Positions 7,583 through 16,923 of a stretch of DNA of 64,000 nt are shown here, piece by piece. Position 1 is the stretch's first letter, and every line of letters starts with the position of its first letter. The notes beneath the pieces are model-generated. The model made no database searches and was not told the DNA's origin. It worked only from the letters and a program-made list of their open reading frames with translations. Source of the DNA: Caldilineaceae bacterium bin34 (GTDB taxonomy: Bacteria; Chloroflexota; Anaerolineae; Caldilineales; Caldilineaceae); contig MPMO01000014.1 of assembly GCA_002238555.1 (NCBI GenBank), forward strand, positions 1 through 64,000, given 5' to 3'. Made by a program: the position numbers and the translations under genes.

Positions 7583-10024
7583 TCACTGTTGCCGAGCCAG
7601 CAGTCCAATGGAACCTATTCCGCCGGATTGGGCTCGCCCGGAGTTGGGTTTGCGGCCGTGCGGAACTCCCCATGCGCATCCGGCACACGCGCGAAACTCG
7701 CGTCCTCGCCGGACTGGCCGTCTTCCCAGTCCACCTGGCCCACCAGGTTGCCGTCGGTGGGTCCAAATCCCCACTTCCTCGTCGCTGCCCAAGGCAAATC
7801 CGGGCCAGCCGTCCTTGTCCAACTGGACCTGGAGGTAGGCACCGGGTGCCAGAACCGTATCCGGCGGGAAGGCAACGCGTTTGTCCGGATCCTCCAGATC
7901 ATCGGCCAGGAGGTACCCGGACAGGTCAATCGGATCGTCCGAGGCGTTGTGAAGTTCCAGCCAGTCCAGGGGATCGCCCTTGGCCGCCACCTCGTTGATG
8001 ATCAGGCCCGACGACGCGGGCGGGGTCTGAACCAGACTGTCCACCGGTTCGGAGGGTCCTTCATGCCCGTACAGGGTGCCGCTGAGGCGGCCGGAGATCA
8101 CCGTGCCCGGTTCGGACCCAACCTCGATGATCTCAAGAAGGCCCCCGGCAATCGTATTCGTGCCGAAGGCATCGGTGTGGAAGCCGTTCCCGGTCTCGAA
8201 CTCGATGGCAATTTCGGAGCCCGGATACAGGTCTTCCACCGGAACGGTCACGGTCAGCACATCGGTTTGGTACTCGTCATCAAGGCTGATAATGGAGATG
8301 ACGGCCCGGGTTCCCCCGGAGACTTCCGCGCCTACGCCTGTGATGGTTTCCCATTCCCCGCGCTCGATGGAACCGTCGCCGTTCAAGTCGGCCCAGCCCA
8401 GCATCTCGTCGAACGAAGGCAAATCGGGGACGAATTCAAGGCCCGCTTCGTGATCCGGCTTGTCGAACACGCCGTTGCGGTTGCCGAGACCGTCGAGCGC
8501 GCCCAGGGTCTCGTCCCAGCCTTCGGCCTGGGCTTCTTCAAGACCGGCCGTGGCACCGGATTGGACGAAGTTCACAGCGCGTCCCCCAAGCCGGTAGCGG
8601 TCAAACACCACTGCGCCTTCACCGGTGGGGTTATCACTGGCGTTGCTGCCCCAGGTCGTCTCAAAACCAAGCGCAAAGGATCCCCGTTCGGGCACACAAA
8701 TATCCTCGGACGTGCGCTGTGGCCACGGCCAGTCCGGCGGCTCCGATGCCAGATCGGCCAGCACCGCTTCCTTTCTGCCGGCAATGAACCCGTACACCCG
8801 GTTGGCGTCCTCGGCCACCGCAGTCCGCGCCGCCGGTGGCAGATGGCCTGTCACCACACCGGCCATCCTTTCCGCCAGGGCTGTCAGTTCCGCCTCGTTC
8901 CACACATTCGCAAGCAGATCCCGCAGGCGCGCGACATAGGCGGCCCGACCGTCCGGATCGGCATACAGTCGATAGGCAATGTCACCATGCGCGTACACCG
9001 AAGTGGGTGTTGTGATGCCGTCCAGCGGATTGTCAACACCTCCCATCACTTGGTCGGCACCCCAGGGAATGAAAGCGAACGGCTGTCCAGGCACCCGGTA
9101 GATGAGGAAGTTGTTGCGGTTCCCGGCATAGCCGTCCCAATGTCCCAGCAACACCTCGACCGCCCAGAAGGTAAGGAACTGATCCAGGTCCACCAGTTCG
9201 GCCAGGATTTCAAGGCCGGCCGGGGAGGACTCCTCGAGGGCGGCCGTCACGGCTTCAATGTCGGACCAGTCGTTCGTCTCCTCGTTGTTCTTCTTCTCAA
9301 ACGTGCCCCGGTATCCCCCATTGAAATCACTCACGGTGCCTTCGTACAGATTGCCGCCAGCGTCTCCGAAATGGCGCTCCAGGAAGGGTTCCTTGATCTC
9401 CTCCACATGCACGAAGAGGCCCAAGTCCTCTCCGTTGACCTCCACGGTTGCGAAATTGCAGCGGGGAGCCGGCAGGCCGGCTGCGGCGAAGACGTGGTAG
9501 GCCATGCAGGTGTTGATGGCCGACGGGTCCTGCTTGGCGTTGTTGAGGGTAAACCGGGTCACATCCCCGTCGAAGGCGCTGTCGTTGTACTTGTCCAGCC
9601 GGATCTTCAGCGACGGCTTGTCCTCGCTGAGGGAACCATAAAAGCCCTTCTTGCGCACCCCTGCCTGGGCAAACACCCGGCCGTCGACGGTGACGTCGGC
9701 TGCGTGCCAGTCAAAAATCGACTCCCTGGGACTGGCGAGGCAATCGGCCCCGCCGACAATGTCGGCAATGGTCCGATACGGCAGACGCAGCGCGTCCCAG
9801 TCTGCGGGCGGCATGTCGATGCCGACCTCCAGGACATGGTTCAGGTCGTACAGGCTGTCGGCGGAACCGGAAGTATCGGTGCCGGCCGGCACTGCCGCGG
9901 ACGTATCCCCAACCGGTTCGGCCACCATGTCGGAAGGCATGACGCAACCGGTTAAGGCCAACATGAGCGCGATCGGCAAATACCATTTGGGCAACCCAAA
10001 CTTCGCTCGGGGCAGGTTGCACAT
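7583..10024 (-). CDS. CotH-kinase family lipoprotein with lamin-tail domain (frameshifted near 3' end)
   Basis: An exported lipoprotein: ATG 10024 has AGGAG about ten bases upstream, then a basic N-terminus and hydrophobic stretch ending in the lipobox LALTGC. Residues about 60-420 are a CotH-type kinase domain (VRKKGFYGSLSEDKPSLKIR, TLNNAKQDPSAINTCMAY, VEEIKEPFLERHFG, and GNRNNFLIY with WGADQVMGG). CotH kinases phosphorylate secreted proteins. The C-terminus is a lamin-tail (LTD) domain beginning GLIINEVAAKGDPLDWLELHN. After DEEVGIW the frame changes: removing one base from the C4 run at 7769-7772 restores a normal LTD end (TDGNLVGQVDWEDGQ) and a stop at 7615, giving 802 residues instead of a nonsense tail ending at 7583. 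This may be a real recent mutation or a sequence error. Confidence 0.85.
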   Translation of the reverse strand: MCNLPRAKFGLPKWYLPIALMLALTGCVMPSDMVAEPVGDTSAAVPAGTDTSGSADSLYDLNHVLEVGIDMPPADWDALRLPYRTIADIVGGADCLASPRESIFDWHAADVTVDGRVFAQAGVRKKGFYGSLSEDKPSLKIRLDKYNDSAFDGDVTRFTLNNAKQDPSAINTCMAYHVFAAAGLPAPRCNFATVEVNGEDLGLFVHVEEIKEPFLERHFGDAGGNLYEGTVSDFNGGYRGTFEKKNNEETNDWSDIEAVTAALEESSPAGLEILAELVDLDQFLTFWAVEVLLGHWDGYAGNRNNFLIYRVPGQPFAFIPWGADQVMGGVDNPLDGITTPTSVYAHGDIAYRLYADPDGRAAYVARLRDLLANVWNEAELTALAERMAGVVTGHLPPAARTAVAEDANRVYGFIAGRKEAVLADLASEPPDWPWPQRTSEDICVPERGSFALGFETTWGSNASDNPTGEGAVVFDRYRLGGRAVNFVQSGATAGLEEAQAEGWDETLGALDGLGNRNGVFDKPDHEAGLEFVPDLPSFDEMLGWADLNGDGSIERGEWETITGVGAEVSGGTRAVISIISLDDEYQTDVLTVTVPVEDLYPGSEIAIEFETGNGFHTDAFGTNTIAGGLLEIIEVGSEPGTVISGRLSGTLYGHEGPSEPVDSLVQTPPASSGLIINEVAAKGDPLDWLELHNASDDPIDLSGYLLADDLEDPDKRVAFPPDTVLAPGAYLQVQLDKDGWPGFALGSDEEVGIWTHRRQPGGPGGLGRRPVRRGREFRACAGCAWGVPHGRKPNSGRAQSGGIGSIGLLARQQ

Positions 10025-10150
10025 GTGGAGATTCTCCTGTGGCTTGTACCGAGCCGATGCACCAGGCAAGTCCGGTGGTCGCAGCCAACCGGGGCTCCAC
10101 TGCGTCGGCCGGCCCGAGGCGCATGTCCACACTTGATGCCCCGGATTCGG

Positions 10151-10174
10151 CTTAATACTACAGTTGTACTTGAT
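10151..10174 (+). repeat. Left terminal inverted repeat of the IS701 element (with TTAA target site)
   Basis: Begins CTTAATACTACAGTTGTAC and is the reverse complement of the right end with a single T/A difference. Because TTAA is palindromic, the target duplication looks like part of the repeat; the element proper probably starts at 10156. Confidence 0.85.
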
Positions 10175-11624
10175 GCAATTTGAGGTACTGCCGACGGTAG
10201 TGGCAGCATTGGGCCACCCACTGATGCCGGCGGCGCCAGTGCGACCAGGCCAGGACCCGCCGCACCCCCCGCGGCACCTGCAGCAGCAGGCGCAACAGGA
10301 GGCGCCGGATCTCCGGCAGGCTCAAGCCCCGGCCAGGCCGCGCGACCGCTTGAAGGCCGTCAGGCTGTGCCGTTGCGGACTCTTTTTTTGGGGGTGCTGG
10401 CGGTCCAGGGCGGCCGCCCGCACGACCGCCAGCAGGGCCAGGGCCCACATCGCGAGCGTCACGTGCCGATGCCAACCGTGCGCGCTGCGCACCTCGTAGT
10501 CGTCCAGGCCCGTCTCCTGCTTGGCCGCCTCGAAGGCGTGCTCGATGGCCCAGCGGCGGCCGGCCACGCCCACCAGCGTCTCCAGGTCGCAGCCCTGCGG
10601 GGCGAAGGCCACATAGGCCTGCCAGTCGTCCGGGTCCGCCGGGGCCCGCCGGAAGAGCAGGTAGTGGCCCCAGTCGGCATCCTCCGGTTCCGCCAGGATC
10701 CAGCACTGCCAGTCGTACCACCGTTCCCCCTTGCTGCCCGCGCCGGCGCTGAGCCGGTGCCACTCCCGGTCCCCGTAGGCCGCCTGCACCTCGTCCACGC
10801 GCCAGAGGTCGGTGCCGGCCCACAGCTCCTCGTTGCGCGGCACCGCCAGCACATGGTGCAGCCCCTCGTCCTCGAGCCAGCTGCGCAGCGCGCGGGAATG
10901 GCCGTAGACCGTGTCCCCCGTCACCCAGGCCATCGGCACCCCCGCGTCGCGCGCCCGGGCCAACATGCGCCGGGCCAGCTGCGGCTTGGTCGCCAGGGGC
11001 GTGTCGGGGGCCAGCCCCACCGCCTGCAGCCGGTCCGGGTCCTTCGTCCAGGCCTCGGGCAGGTACAGTTCCCGGTCCAGCAGCGTGTGGCCGAGGGGCC
11101 CGACGTAGGCCAGGAAGACCCCCACCTGGCAGTTGCCCACCTTGCCCAGCGTGCCGCAATACTGCGGTGCCACCCCCGCCGAGTGCGTCCCCTTCTTGGG
11201 GAAGCCCGTCTCGTCGACCACGACCACGCCCTCGGGATCCCCCAGGTGCTCCGCCACATAGGCATACAACTCGTCCCGCGCCGCGTCGGCCGACCAGACC
11301 GCGCGGCCCAGCAGGTGCTGCAGGCCGTAGGGGGTGGCGTCGCCGGCCGTCTCGGCCAGCTGCCAGCCGTTCTTGCGCGGGGCATCGCCCAGCAGGCCGT
11401 CCAGGTAGGCCGCGGCCCGCCGGCGGGCCTCCGGCCGTCGGAAGCAGGGGGCCAGCCGCCGGTCGACCTCGGCCCGGTGGGCCTGCCAGCCGCGCACCGT
11501 GGCCGCGGCCAGGGGTTCGGGGGCGGGCACGGGCGCAGGCAGGACGGCAGCCAGGGACATGGGAGCTCCGGAACGACGGGCAAACGGCTTTTTCAGTATG
11601 CCACAATCATGTACAACTGTAGTA
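10156..11624 (-). mobile_element. IS701-family insertion sequence
   Basis: A complete 1,469-bp insertion sequence. Its ends carry near-perfect inverted repeats (23 of 24 positions when the flanking C is included) and are flanked by TTAA at 10152-10155 and 11625-11628, which fits the 4-bp YTAR target duplication known for IS701 elements. The only gene is the transposase. The stop codon of the long frame lies inside the left inverted repeat. The element sits between the CotH gene and the MFS/spermidine-synthase gene, both on the same strand, and breaks neither. Confidence 0.9.
10158..11560 (-). CDS. IS701-family DDE transposase, expressed by -1 frameshift or frameshifted
   Basis: ATG 11560 is preceded by GGAG five bases upstream. 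The DDE residues are visible in VVVDETGFPKKG (D), WVTGDTVYG (D) and RWAIEHAFEAAKQETGL (E). The initial frame ends early at 10322. At 10382-10388 the transcript has A-AAA-AAG in exactly the phase needed for -1 slippage; moving back one base there continues as ESATAQPDGL and then SLPEIRRLLLRLLL and VLAWSHWRRRHQ, the typical IS701 C-terminus, to a stop at 10158. The joined product is 467 residues, close to the family size. A stem (GGC/GCC plus TCAAGC/GCTTGA) starts 23 bases after the slip site. A one-base sequence error in the A7 run is the alternative. Confidence 0.8.
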
Positions 11625-11629
11625 TTAAG
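11606..11629 (-). repeat. Right terminal inverted repeat of the IS701 element (with TTAA target site)
   Basis: Reverse complement begins CTTAATACTACAGTTGTAC, matching the left end. The transposase start lies 46 bp inside this end. Confidence 0.85.
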
Positions 11630-11783
11630 GCACCCCCATGGCGCGGAGCACCCGCCACGCGGGGCCATTATTCATTGAACCAACACGGGGACCGGCATCC
11701 CTACCCCGGTACCGAGCCCCTTCGGTTGGACGCTTATCCCACACCCAAGCCGGATGGACTCGCGTGCCCGGCCATGTTCAGGT

Positions 11784-14087
11784 TCAGCGCCTCCCGGCAA
11801 CCGCCAACGACTCGGCGATCTCAATCACCCGGTCCGCCACCGGCGCGAAGAAGACCTGCCTGTCCCTGACGATGTCCCCCTCGCCAACATAGGCCGCCAA
11901 CTGCTCCGCGTCTAGTGCGAAGTGCGCCGCCACGGCCGTGGCGGCGCCAAGATCCTCGCGCGCCCGCGGCATGGCGTCGATGCGCGCGAGCAGCGCCTGG
12001 AGGTCCGCGTCCCCGAACGGCTCGGGTGTGGCCATCACAATCGAGTGGCTGCCCCCGGTATACCAGAGAACGGAGTGCGGGAAGGTGGCCCGGAACGTCC
12101 GCAGGATCAGGCGGAAGTCATCCTCGGACATGCTATGGAACGGCAGCCACTGGAAGAAGACCCCGCCGGGCGCCAGGTGCTCGGCCACGGATTCGTAGAA
12201 CTCGTGTGTGAAGAGGGCCCAGCTGCTGGTGTTGGCCGGATGCGTGGCATCCGTCGTGATGATGTCGTACCGGTGAGGAGTGCGCAGCAGGAAGTTGCGA
12301 CCGTCCTCCACATGCAGCCGCACCCGCGGCGAATGGAGAACGTTGTGGTTCTCTTCCCAGTACACTGCGGCCGCTTCCAACATTTCGCGGGACAGGTCAA
12401 CCGCGTCCACGTGGGGAATTCCGTGGCCGTCGAGGGAGCCGGTGGCGATGCCGTTGCCGAAACTCAGCATCAAGGCGCGTTGGGCTTCTTCCCGGACCAG
12501 GGGCGGCAGATGGCCAAGGGCACGGAACGCCTGCATGCTGATCGCGTCCGTCGGGACCTCGATGCGGCCGTTCACGAAGGACACCTTGATGTTGCTCTCC
12601 GGTACATCGAACACGGCCACGGTCGTATCCACGCCTTCGGCGTAGAAGGCCATGAATTCGCCGGGGTCCTGCCGAAAGCCGAGATACACGGCCGGGGGCC
12701 GCAGGACGAAACCGACCAGGAGGAGAACGGCCGCGGCGGCCGGCCACCGGAGATTCCGGACCGGAGCGGCCACCCTAAGCGAAAACCCGGCCAGCGAGGC
12801 CAAGCCCAACAGCAGGCTTCCCGTGGCCAGCAGGAACAACGACCCCTGCAGCCCCGCAATCGGGATTAGCCCAAAGGTGGTTGCCAGCACACCCGCGACG
12901 GCCCCGAGCGTGTTGACAGCGTTGACCCGACCCGTGGAGACGCCCAGGTTGCCGTCCGTGTTCTCCGCCGCCAGATGCTGGACGATCGGCCACAGGTACC
13001 CCATGAGGCAGGTGGGCGGCAGCAGAACGAACACGGCCAACAGGAACTCGAACAGGATGGCCCTGCCGAGGCTGTAGGCACCGAAGAGGTCTTCGTAGGC
13101 CACCAGCGGCAGGAGGTAGAACAGAAAGACGGTCGCGAGACCAAGGACCGCCAGCCACAGCTGCAGATGCCCGAAACCGGCCAGGGAGGGTTGATGCCGC
13201 CTCAGCCGCCGCGCGGCCACCCCGCTGCCGATCGACAACCCCATCAGAAACACGGTGAGGACGATGGCAAAGGAATAGACGGCATCCAGGGTAAACACCG
13301 CCAGGACGCGGCCCCACACCACCTGATAGCCCAGGGCAACGGCACCGGAAACCCCGTAGGCCACCAGCAGCCACGTGCCGCGATGATGTCGACCGGATCT
13401 GGCTGAAGTTCCACCTGATCGTTGGAATGTGGAGGCACCGGTCGTACCTGACGGAGCCGTTCGATGGGCCCAAAGAGCCAACAGGCTGGCCGCGACATGG
13501 AGGCCGGCCGCAATCCAGATGGCAGCTTCGGCCGGCAGCGTACGCAGGAGGATTAAGGCGGTACAGCCGCATCCGATCGCGGCCCCAACCGTCTCCCAGG
13601 CATACAGGCGTCCAACCAGCGCGCTGCCGCGCCGTGTGTCCTGGCGGCCTGCCCACTGGCCCAGCAACGGCAGGGACCCTCCCGCCAGCAGGGCAATCGG
13701 CGACAACACCGCCACCGACAGACCGAGGCGCAGCGCTTGGACAAAGCCCTGCTCCAGGCCCAGGTCGGGTGCCAGCGCGGCGTAGAGGTGGCGAACCTGC
13801 TCCAGGCTCAGGAGAGTCAGAAGCGCCAGTCCGGCCAGTGCCACCTGCATCCCGGCAAACCACAGCAGCGGCCGGTGAATGCGCCCCATGGCCCGGGCAA
13901 ACAGCCAACTGCCGAGCGCGGTTCCTCCCAGCAGGGCCACTACGACGGCGGCATAGGCCTGTACGCTCAGGCCAAAGGCCAGCGTCGCCTGACGCACCCA
14001 GATCAGTTCCTGAATCAGGGCACAGGCACCGGTCAGGAAGACGGCGGCGCCTACAGGAGCGAGCTTGGCACTTGGCAACATGGGCAT
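11784..14087 (-). CDS. Fused MFS-like membrane protein / spermidine-synthase-like methyltransferase-fold protein
   Basis: About 767 residues. The first 480 or so form about a dozen hydrophobic helices, starting VGAAVFLTGACALIQELIWVRQ, the usual opening of fused MFS/spermidine synthase proteins. The soluble C-terminal domain has the aminopropyltransferase Rossmann fold: LMLSFGNGIATGSL, VDAVDLSREML (acidic residue binding the nucleoside), HVEDGRNFL, and ITTDATHPAN where spermidine synthases have their catalytic Asp; a GTP/proline-rich substrate loop is not obvious. Whether it makes polyamines is unknown for this fused group. ATG 14087 or 14081 could be the start. It ends 155 bp from the IS element. 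Confidence 0.8.
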   Translation of the reverse strand: MPMLPSAKLAPVGAAVFLTGACALIQELIWVRQATLAFGLSVQAYAAVVVALLGGTALGSWLFARAMGRIHRPLLWFAGMQVALAGLALLTLLSLEQVRHLYAALAPDLGLEQGFVQALRLGLSVAVLSPIALLAGGSLPLLGQWAGRQDTRRGSALVGRLYAWETVGAAIGCGCTALILLRTLPAEAAIWIAAGLHVAASLLALWAHRTAPSGTTGASTFQRSGGTSARSGRHHRGTWLLVAYGVSGAVALGYQVVWGRVLAVFTLDAVYSFAIVLTVFLMGLSIGSGVAARRLRRHQPSLAGFGHLQLWLAVLGLATVFLFYLLPLVAYEDLFGAYSLGRAILFEFLLAVFVLLPPTCLMGYLWPIVQHLAAENTDGNLGVSTGRVNAVNTLGAVAGVLATTFGLIPIAGLQGSLFLLATGSLLLGLASLAGFSLRVAAPVRNLRWPAAAAVLLLVGFVLRPPAVYLGFRQDPGEFMAFYAEGVDTTVAVFDVPESNIKVSFVNGRIEVPTDAISMQAFRALGHLPPLVREEAQRALMLSFGNGIATGSLDGHGIPHVDAVDLSREMLEAAAVYWEENHNVLHSPRVRLHVEDGRNFLLRTPHRYDIITTDATHPANTSSWALFTHEFYESVAEHLAPGGVFFQWLPFHSMSEDDFRLILRTFRATFPHSVLWYTGGSHSIVMATPEPFGDADLQALLARIDAMPRAREDLGAATAVAAHFALDAEQLAAYVGEGDIVRDRQVFFAPVADRVIEIAESLAVAGRR

Positions 14088-14383
14088 TCCAAATGTGAAC
14101 GATTGGGATGGCGCTTGCAGTCGCTGGCGTTGCTTACTCAAGTGCTTCACGACCAATCGCGTGCTCTCGCCAACGCGTTGTTCCGGATTAACTTTGGAAC
14201 TCTCCGTGAACCTTCAGCCCGCTGCGTTCAGTCCGTAGATGCCGCTCCTGCCAGCCGTTGGCACCCGACTGGCCACATCCATGCGCGAACCCGACCCAAC
14301 TCCTGGATGGTCCTGGCCATCCGCGCCCGGTTCCTCCATTCGGCTTGGAAACAGATCCCGGCCTCTCCCGCCACCCCCTGCAC

Positions 14384-14416
14384 AAAAAAGGCGGCCTGGT
14401 TCAACCAGGCCGCCTT
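14384..14416 (-). terminator. Rho-independent terminator of the first sugar ABC operon
   Basis: On the minus strand, AAGGCGGCCTGGTT and AACCAGGCCGCCTT form a 14-bp perfect stem (14388-14401 with 14403-14416) followed by T6. It lies 76 bp after the stop of the binding-protein gene. The rest of 14088-14491 shows no gene. Confidence 0.92.
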
Positions 14417-14491
14417 CCATATGGCTGGCTTCAACTGACAGCCGACCGGTTGGTGCGAAACCAACCGCCGACCCGTTGAACCCATACCGTG

Positions 14492-15889
14492 CTACTCGAA
14501 GCTGTGGTCCTGTTCCTCGGCGATGCGCAGAAGCACCTCGTTGACGGAAGCCTCCACGTCGGGCAGCAACGATGCAGCATCGCCTTCGGGATCGCTCCAG
14601 AAGACGCCCAGGAGGTTGTCCCAGGTGCTGTTGATCTCGTCGAAGCCGACCATCAGGTGGTTGCTGGACTCCAGGCCGTTGGTGAAGGCGCCCTGGTAGA
14701 CATCCTTCACGTCGGCCGGATCCATGCAGCCGAACTGCTGGTACCACTCCTCCAGCAGCTTGTGCTGGGTGGGCGGCGTGTTGGTGGCCTGCATGTAGGC
14801 GCGGGCCGCATCCTCGGAAATGAGGTACTTGAGGAACGTCCAGGAATCCTCAAGCTCCTGGCCTTCCATGCCCGCCGTGATCACCCACGGATCCGTGAAG
14901 ATGACGGCACGCGTCGGAGCACCCGGTGCGCCGAAGGGCAGCGGGGCCACGCCCCAGCAGAAACCGCCCTCGACCTCGGGGGTGACCGTGCTGTAGACCC
15001 ACCAGCCCCAGCCGCCGGTTGTCTTCATGGCGACCTTGCCGCTCTGGAAGTCGCCGCCCAGGGCACTCAGTCCCTCAATGGCCGCGGCATCCGGCGCCAC
15101 CTTGTGCTTGTAGGTCAAATCGTGCCGGGACTGGAACGCGTTGACGGCTCCCTCGGACGTGAAATCGATGCTCTGGGCAAAGCCGGTGTCAAAGGCGTCG
15201 TCGGGCCACGGGAACGCGTCGAAGAGCCAGGTGATGGCCTCCGCCGGCCAAATGCCCTCGACCCAGCCGTAGGTGGCGTTCATCGGATCGTCGGGATTGA
15301 CCGTCAGTTCCTGGGCAATGGCCAGGGCGCGGTCCCAGGTCCAGGTCTCGTCATCCCAGGACACGGGCGGGTACTCAACACCGGCGGCGTCGAACAGATC
15401 CATGTTGTAGAACATGTAGCTGCCCGTCGTCAGGAACGGGAAGCCGTACTGCCGTCCCTCGTTTTCGTAAATCGCGAGCACTTCGGAGATGAAAACGGAG
15501 GTGTCCAGACCGTCGCGCTCAATCAGGGGACTCAGATCGTGCAGCAGGCCGCGCACGCGGTCGCTGGCGAAACCGTTGCCGCCCCAGTTCGGCGACCAGA
15601 CATGCAGCGGCTCGCCGGCTGCAATCATGGCCTCGCGCTTCACGGCGATGTCGGCCTGGTCGACAATCAGCAGATTGATCTTGATGTCGGGGTTCGCCGC
15701 CTCAAAGGCCGGGATTGCGACATCCTGCTCCCACGGGTTCTCCACCACGTTGGTGCGGGCCATCCAAACCAGCTCGCGCTGCATGGACTCCTCGGCCGCG
15801 GCATCACCGCCGGCCGGTGCGGCACAAGCCGCCAAAACCAGGGACAGAACTGCCAGCAGCCCCATCCAGGTCAACAATCGTCGCTTCAT
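14492..15889 (-). CDS. Sugar ABC transporter substrate-binding lipoprotein
   Basis: A 465-residue family-1 solute-binding protein that captures a sugar or oligosaccharide outside the membrane for the two permeases encoded just upstream. ATG 15889 has AGGAG eight bases upstream; the signal peptide ends in LVLAAC, a lipobox. The mature protein has the binding-protein pattern (AIPAFEAANPDIKINLLIV near the N-terminus, YGFPFLTTGSYMFYNMDLFD and a late GGWGWWVYS segment). It is the last gene of its operon and is followed by a strong terminator, unlike the second sugar operon where the binding protein comes first. The sugar cannot be predicted. Confidence 0.9.
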   Translation of the reverse strand: MKRRLLTWMGLLAVLSLVLAACAAPAGGDAAAEESMQRELVWMARTNVVENPWEQDVAIPAFEAANPDIKINLLIVDQADIAVKREAMIAAGEPLHVWSPNWGGNGFASDRVRGLLHDLSPLIERDGLDTSVFISEVLAIYENEGRQYGFPFLTTGSYMFYNMDLFDAAGVEYPPVSWDDETWTWDRALAIAQELTVNPDDPMNATYGWVEGIWPAEAITWLFDAFPWPDDAFDTGFAQSIDFTSEGAVNAFQSRHDLTYKHKVAPDAAAIEGLSALGGDFQSGKVAMKTTGGWGWWVYSTVTPEVEGGFCWGVAPLPFGAPGAPTRAVIFTDPWVITAGMEGQELEDSWTFLKYLISEDAARAYMQATNTPPTQHKLLEEWYQQFGCMDPADVKDVYQGAFTNGLESSNHLMVGFDEINSTWDNLLGVFWSDPEGDAASLLPDVEASVNEVLLRIAEEQDHSFE

Positions 15890-15995
15890 TGTATTTCTCC
15901 TGTCGGGACAAGCCCGTGATCGAAACAATTCGTTGTGTCAGCTGCCGATGTCGACAGTCTGTACCTTGATGAATGGGGCCGGCCCGCGGAACCGG

Positions 15996-16904
15996 TCAGC
16001 CCTTGACCCCGCTGACTACGATGCCCTGGATGAAGTAGCGCTGGGCAACGAAAAAGACCACGATGCAGGGGGCAATCACGGTCAGGGAGGCCGCCATGTA
16101 CCAGTGCTGGGGGGTTCCGCCGAACGGGGTGCGGAACATGGACAGGCCCAGTGACACCGGGAACTTGGCATTGTCGTTGATGTAGATCAACGGCCCCTGG
16201 AAGGTATTCCAGTGGAAGATGAACGACATGATCGCCACCGCGCCCAGGGCCGGCTTGGACAGCGGCAGGATGATGCGCCACCAAATGCCGAAGCGCGAGG
16301 CGCCTTCCAGACGCGCCGACTCGTCGTACTCGTAGGGAATGCCCAGATAGAACTGGCGCAGCAGAAAGATGAGGTAGGCACTGCCCAGCCAGGCCGGCAC
16401 AATCAGCGGGTTGTAGGTGTTCAGCCACTGGCCGGGAATCTTGGCGAACAACACGTAGGTCGGAATGATCGTGACCTCGGCCGGCACCATCAGGGTAGCC
16501 AACACCATGATGAACAGAACATTGCGGCCCGGTGCCCGCAGGCGGGCGAAGCCATAGGCAATGAACGAATTGGAAAGGACCTCGCCAATCACCACCATGC
16601 CGGCGAAGTAAAACGTGTTCCTGAAGTAGGTACCGAACGGGTTGTGGGTCAAGGCATCCCGATAGTTGACCCACTGAAACGACTTGGGGATCCAGTTGGG
16701 CGGGATCTTGAGTGCTTCGATCTCCCCCTTGAGGCTGGTGGACAGCATCCAGAACAGGGGAAACAGAACCACGGTCAGGCCCAACACGAGAACGGCCGTG
16801 GCAATCCAGGCCACGAGTCGCTCCTGGCCGCGGATGGACAGGGAACGCGTTGGAACGCGGTCCACGACCGGAGCAAAGGGTTGGGCGGCTGTCTGTTCGG
16901 CCAT
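15996..16904 (-). CDS. Carbohydrate ABC transporter permease (MalG type)
   Basis: A 302-residue inner-membrane permease with six predicted helices. The EAA loop that docks on the ATPase is EYDESARLEGASRFGIWWRI followed by ILPLSKPALG. The C-terminus RYFIQGIVVSGVKG is characteristic of MalG-type subunits. It starts 19 bp after its MalF-type partner and is followed 106 bp later by the binding-protein gene. No ATPase gene accompanies the operon, so a shared MalK/MsmX-type ATPase elsewhere is probably used. Confidence 0.92.
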   Translation of the reverse strand: MAEQTAAQPFAPVVDRVPTRSLSIRGQERLVAWIATAVLVLGLTVVLFPLFWMLSTSLKGEIEALKIPPNWIPKSFQWVNYRDALTHNPFGTYFRNTFYFAGMVVIGEVLSNSFIAYGFARLRAPGRNVLFIMVLATLMVPAEVTIIPTYVLFAKIPGQWLNTYNPLIVPAWLGSAYLIFLLRQFYLGIPYEYDESARLEGASRFGIWWRIILPLSKPALGAVAIMSFIFHWNTFQGPLIYINDNAKFPVSLGLSMFRTPFGGTPQHWYMAASLTVIAPCIVVFFVAQRYFIQGIVVSGVKG

Positions 16905-16923
16905 GGCTTGTTCCGGGGCCTGC

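Noticed and set aside
7382..9955. Very long open frame (857 codons) on the plus strand opposite the CotH gene
   Set aside because: It is a GC-rich antisense shadow: no family-like motifs, while the opposite strand shows signal peptide, CotH and LTD domains.
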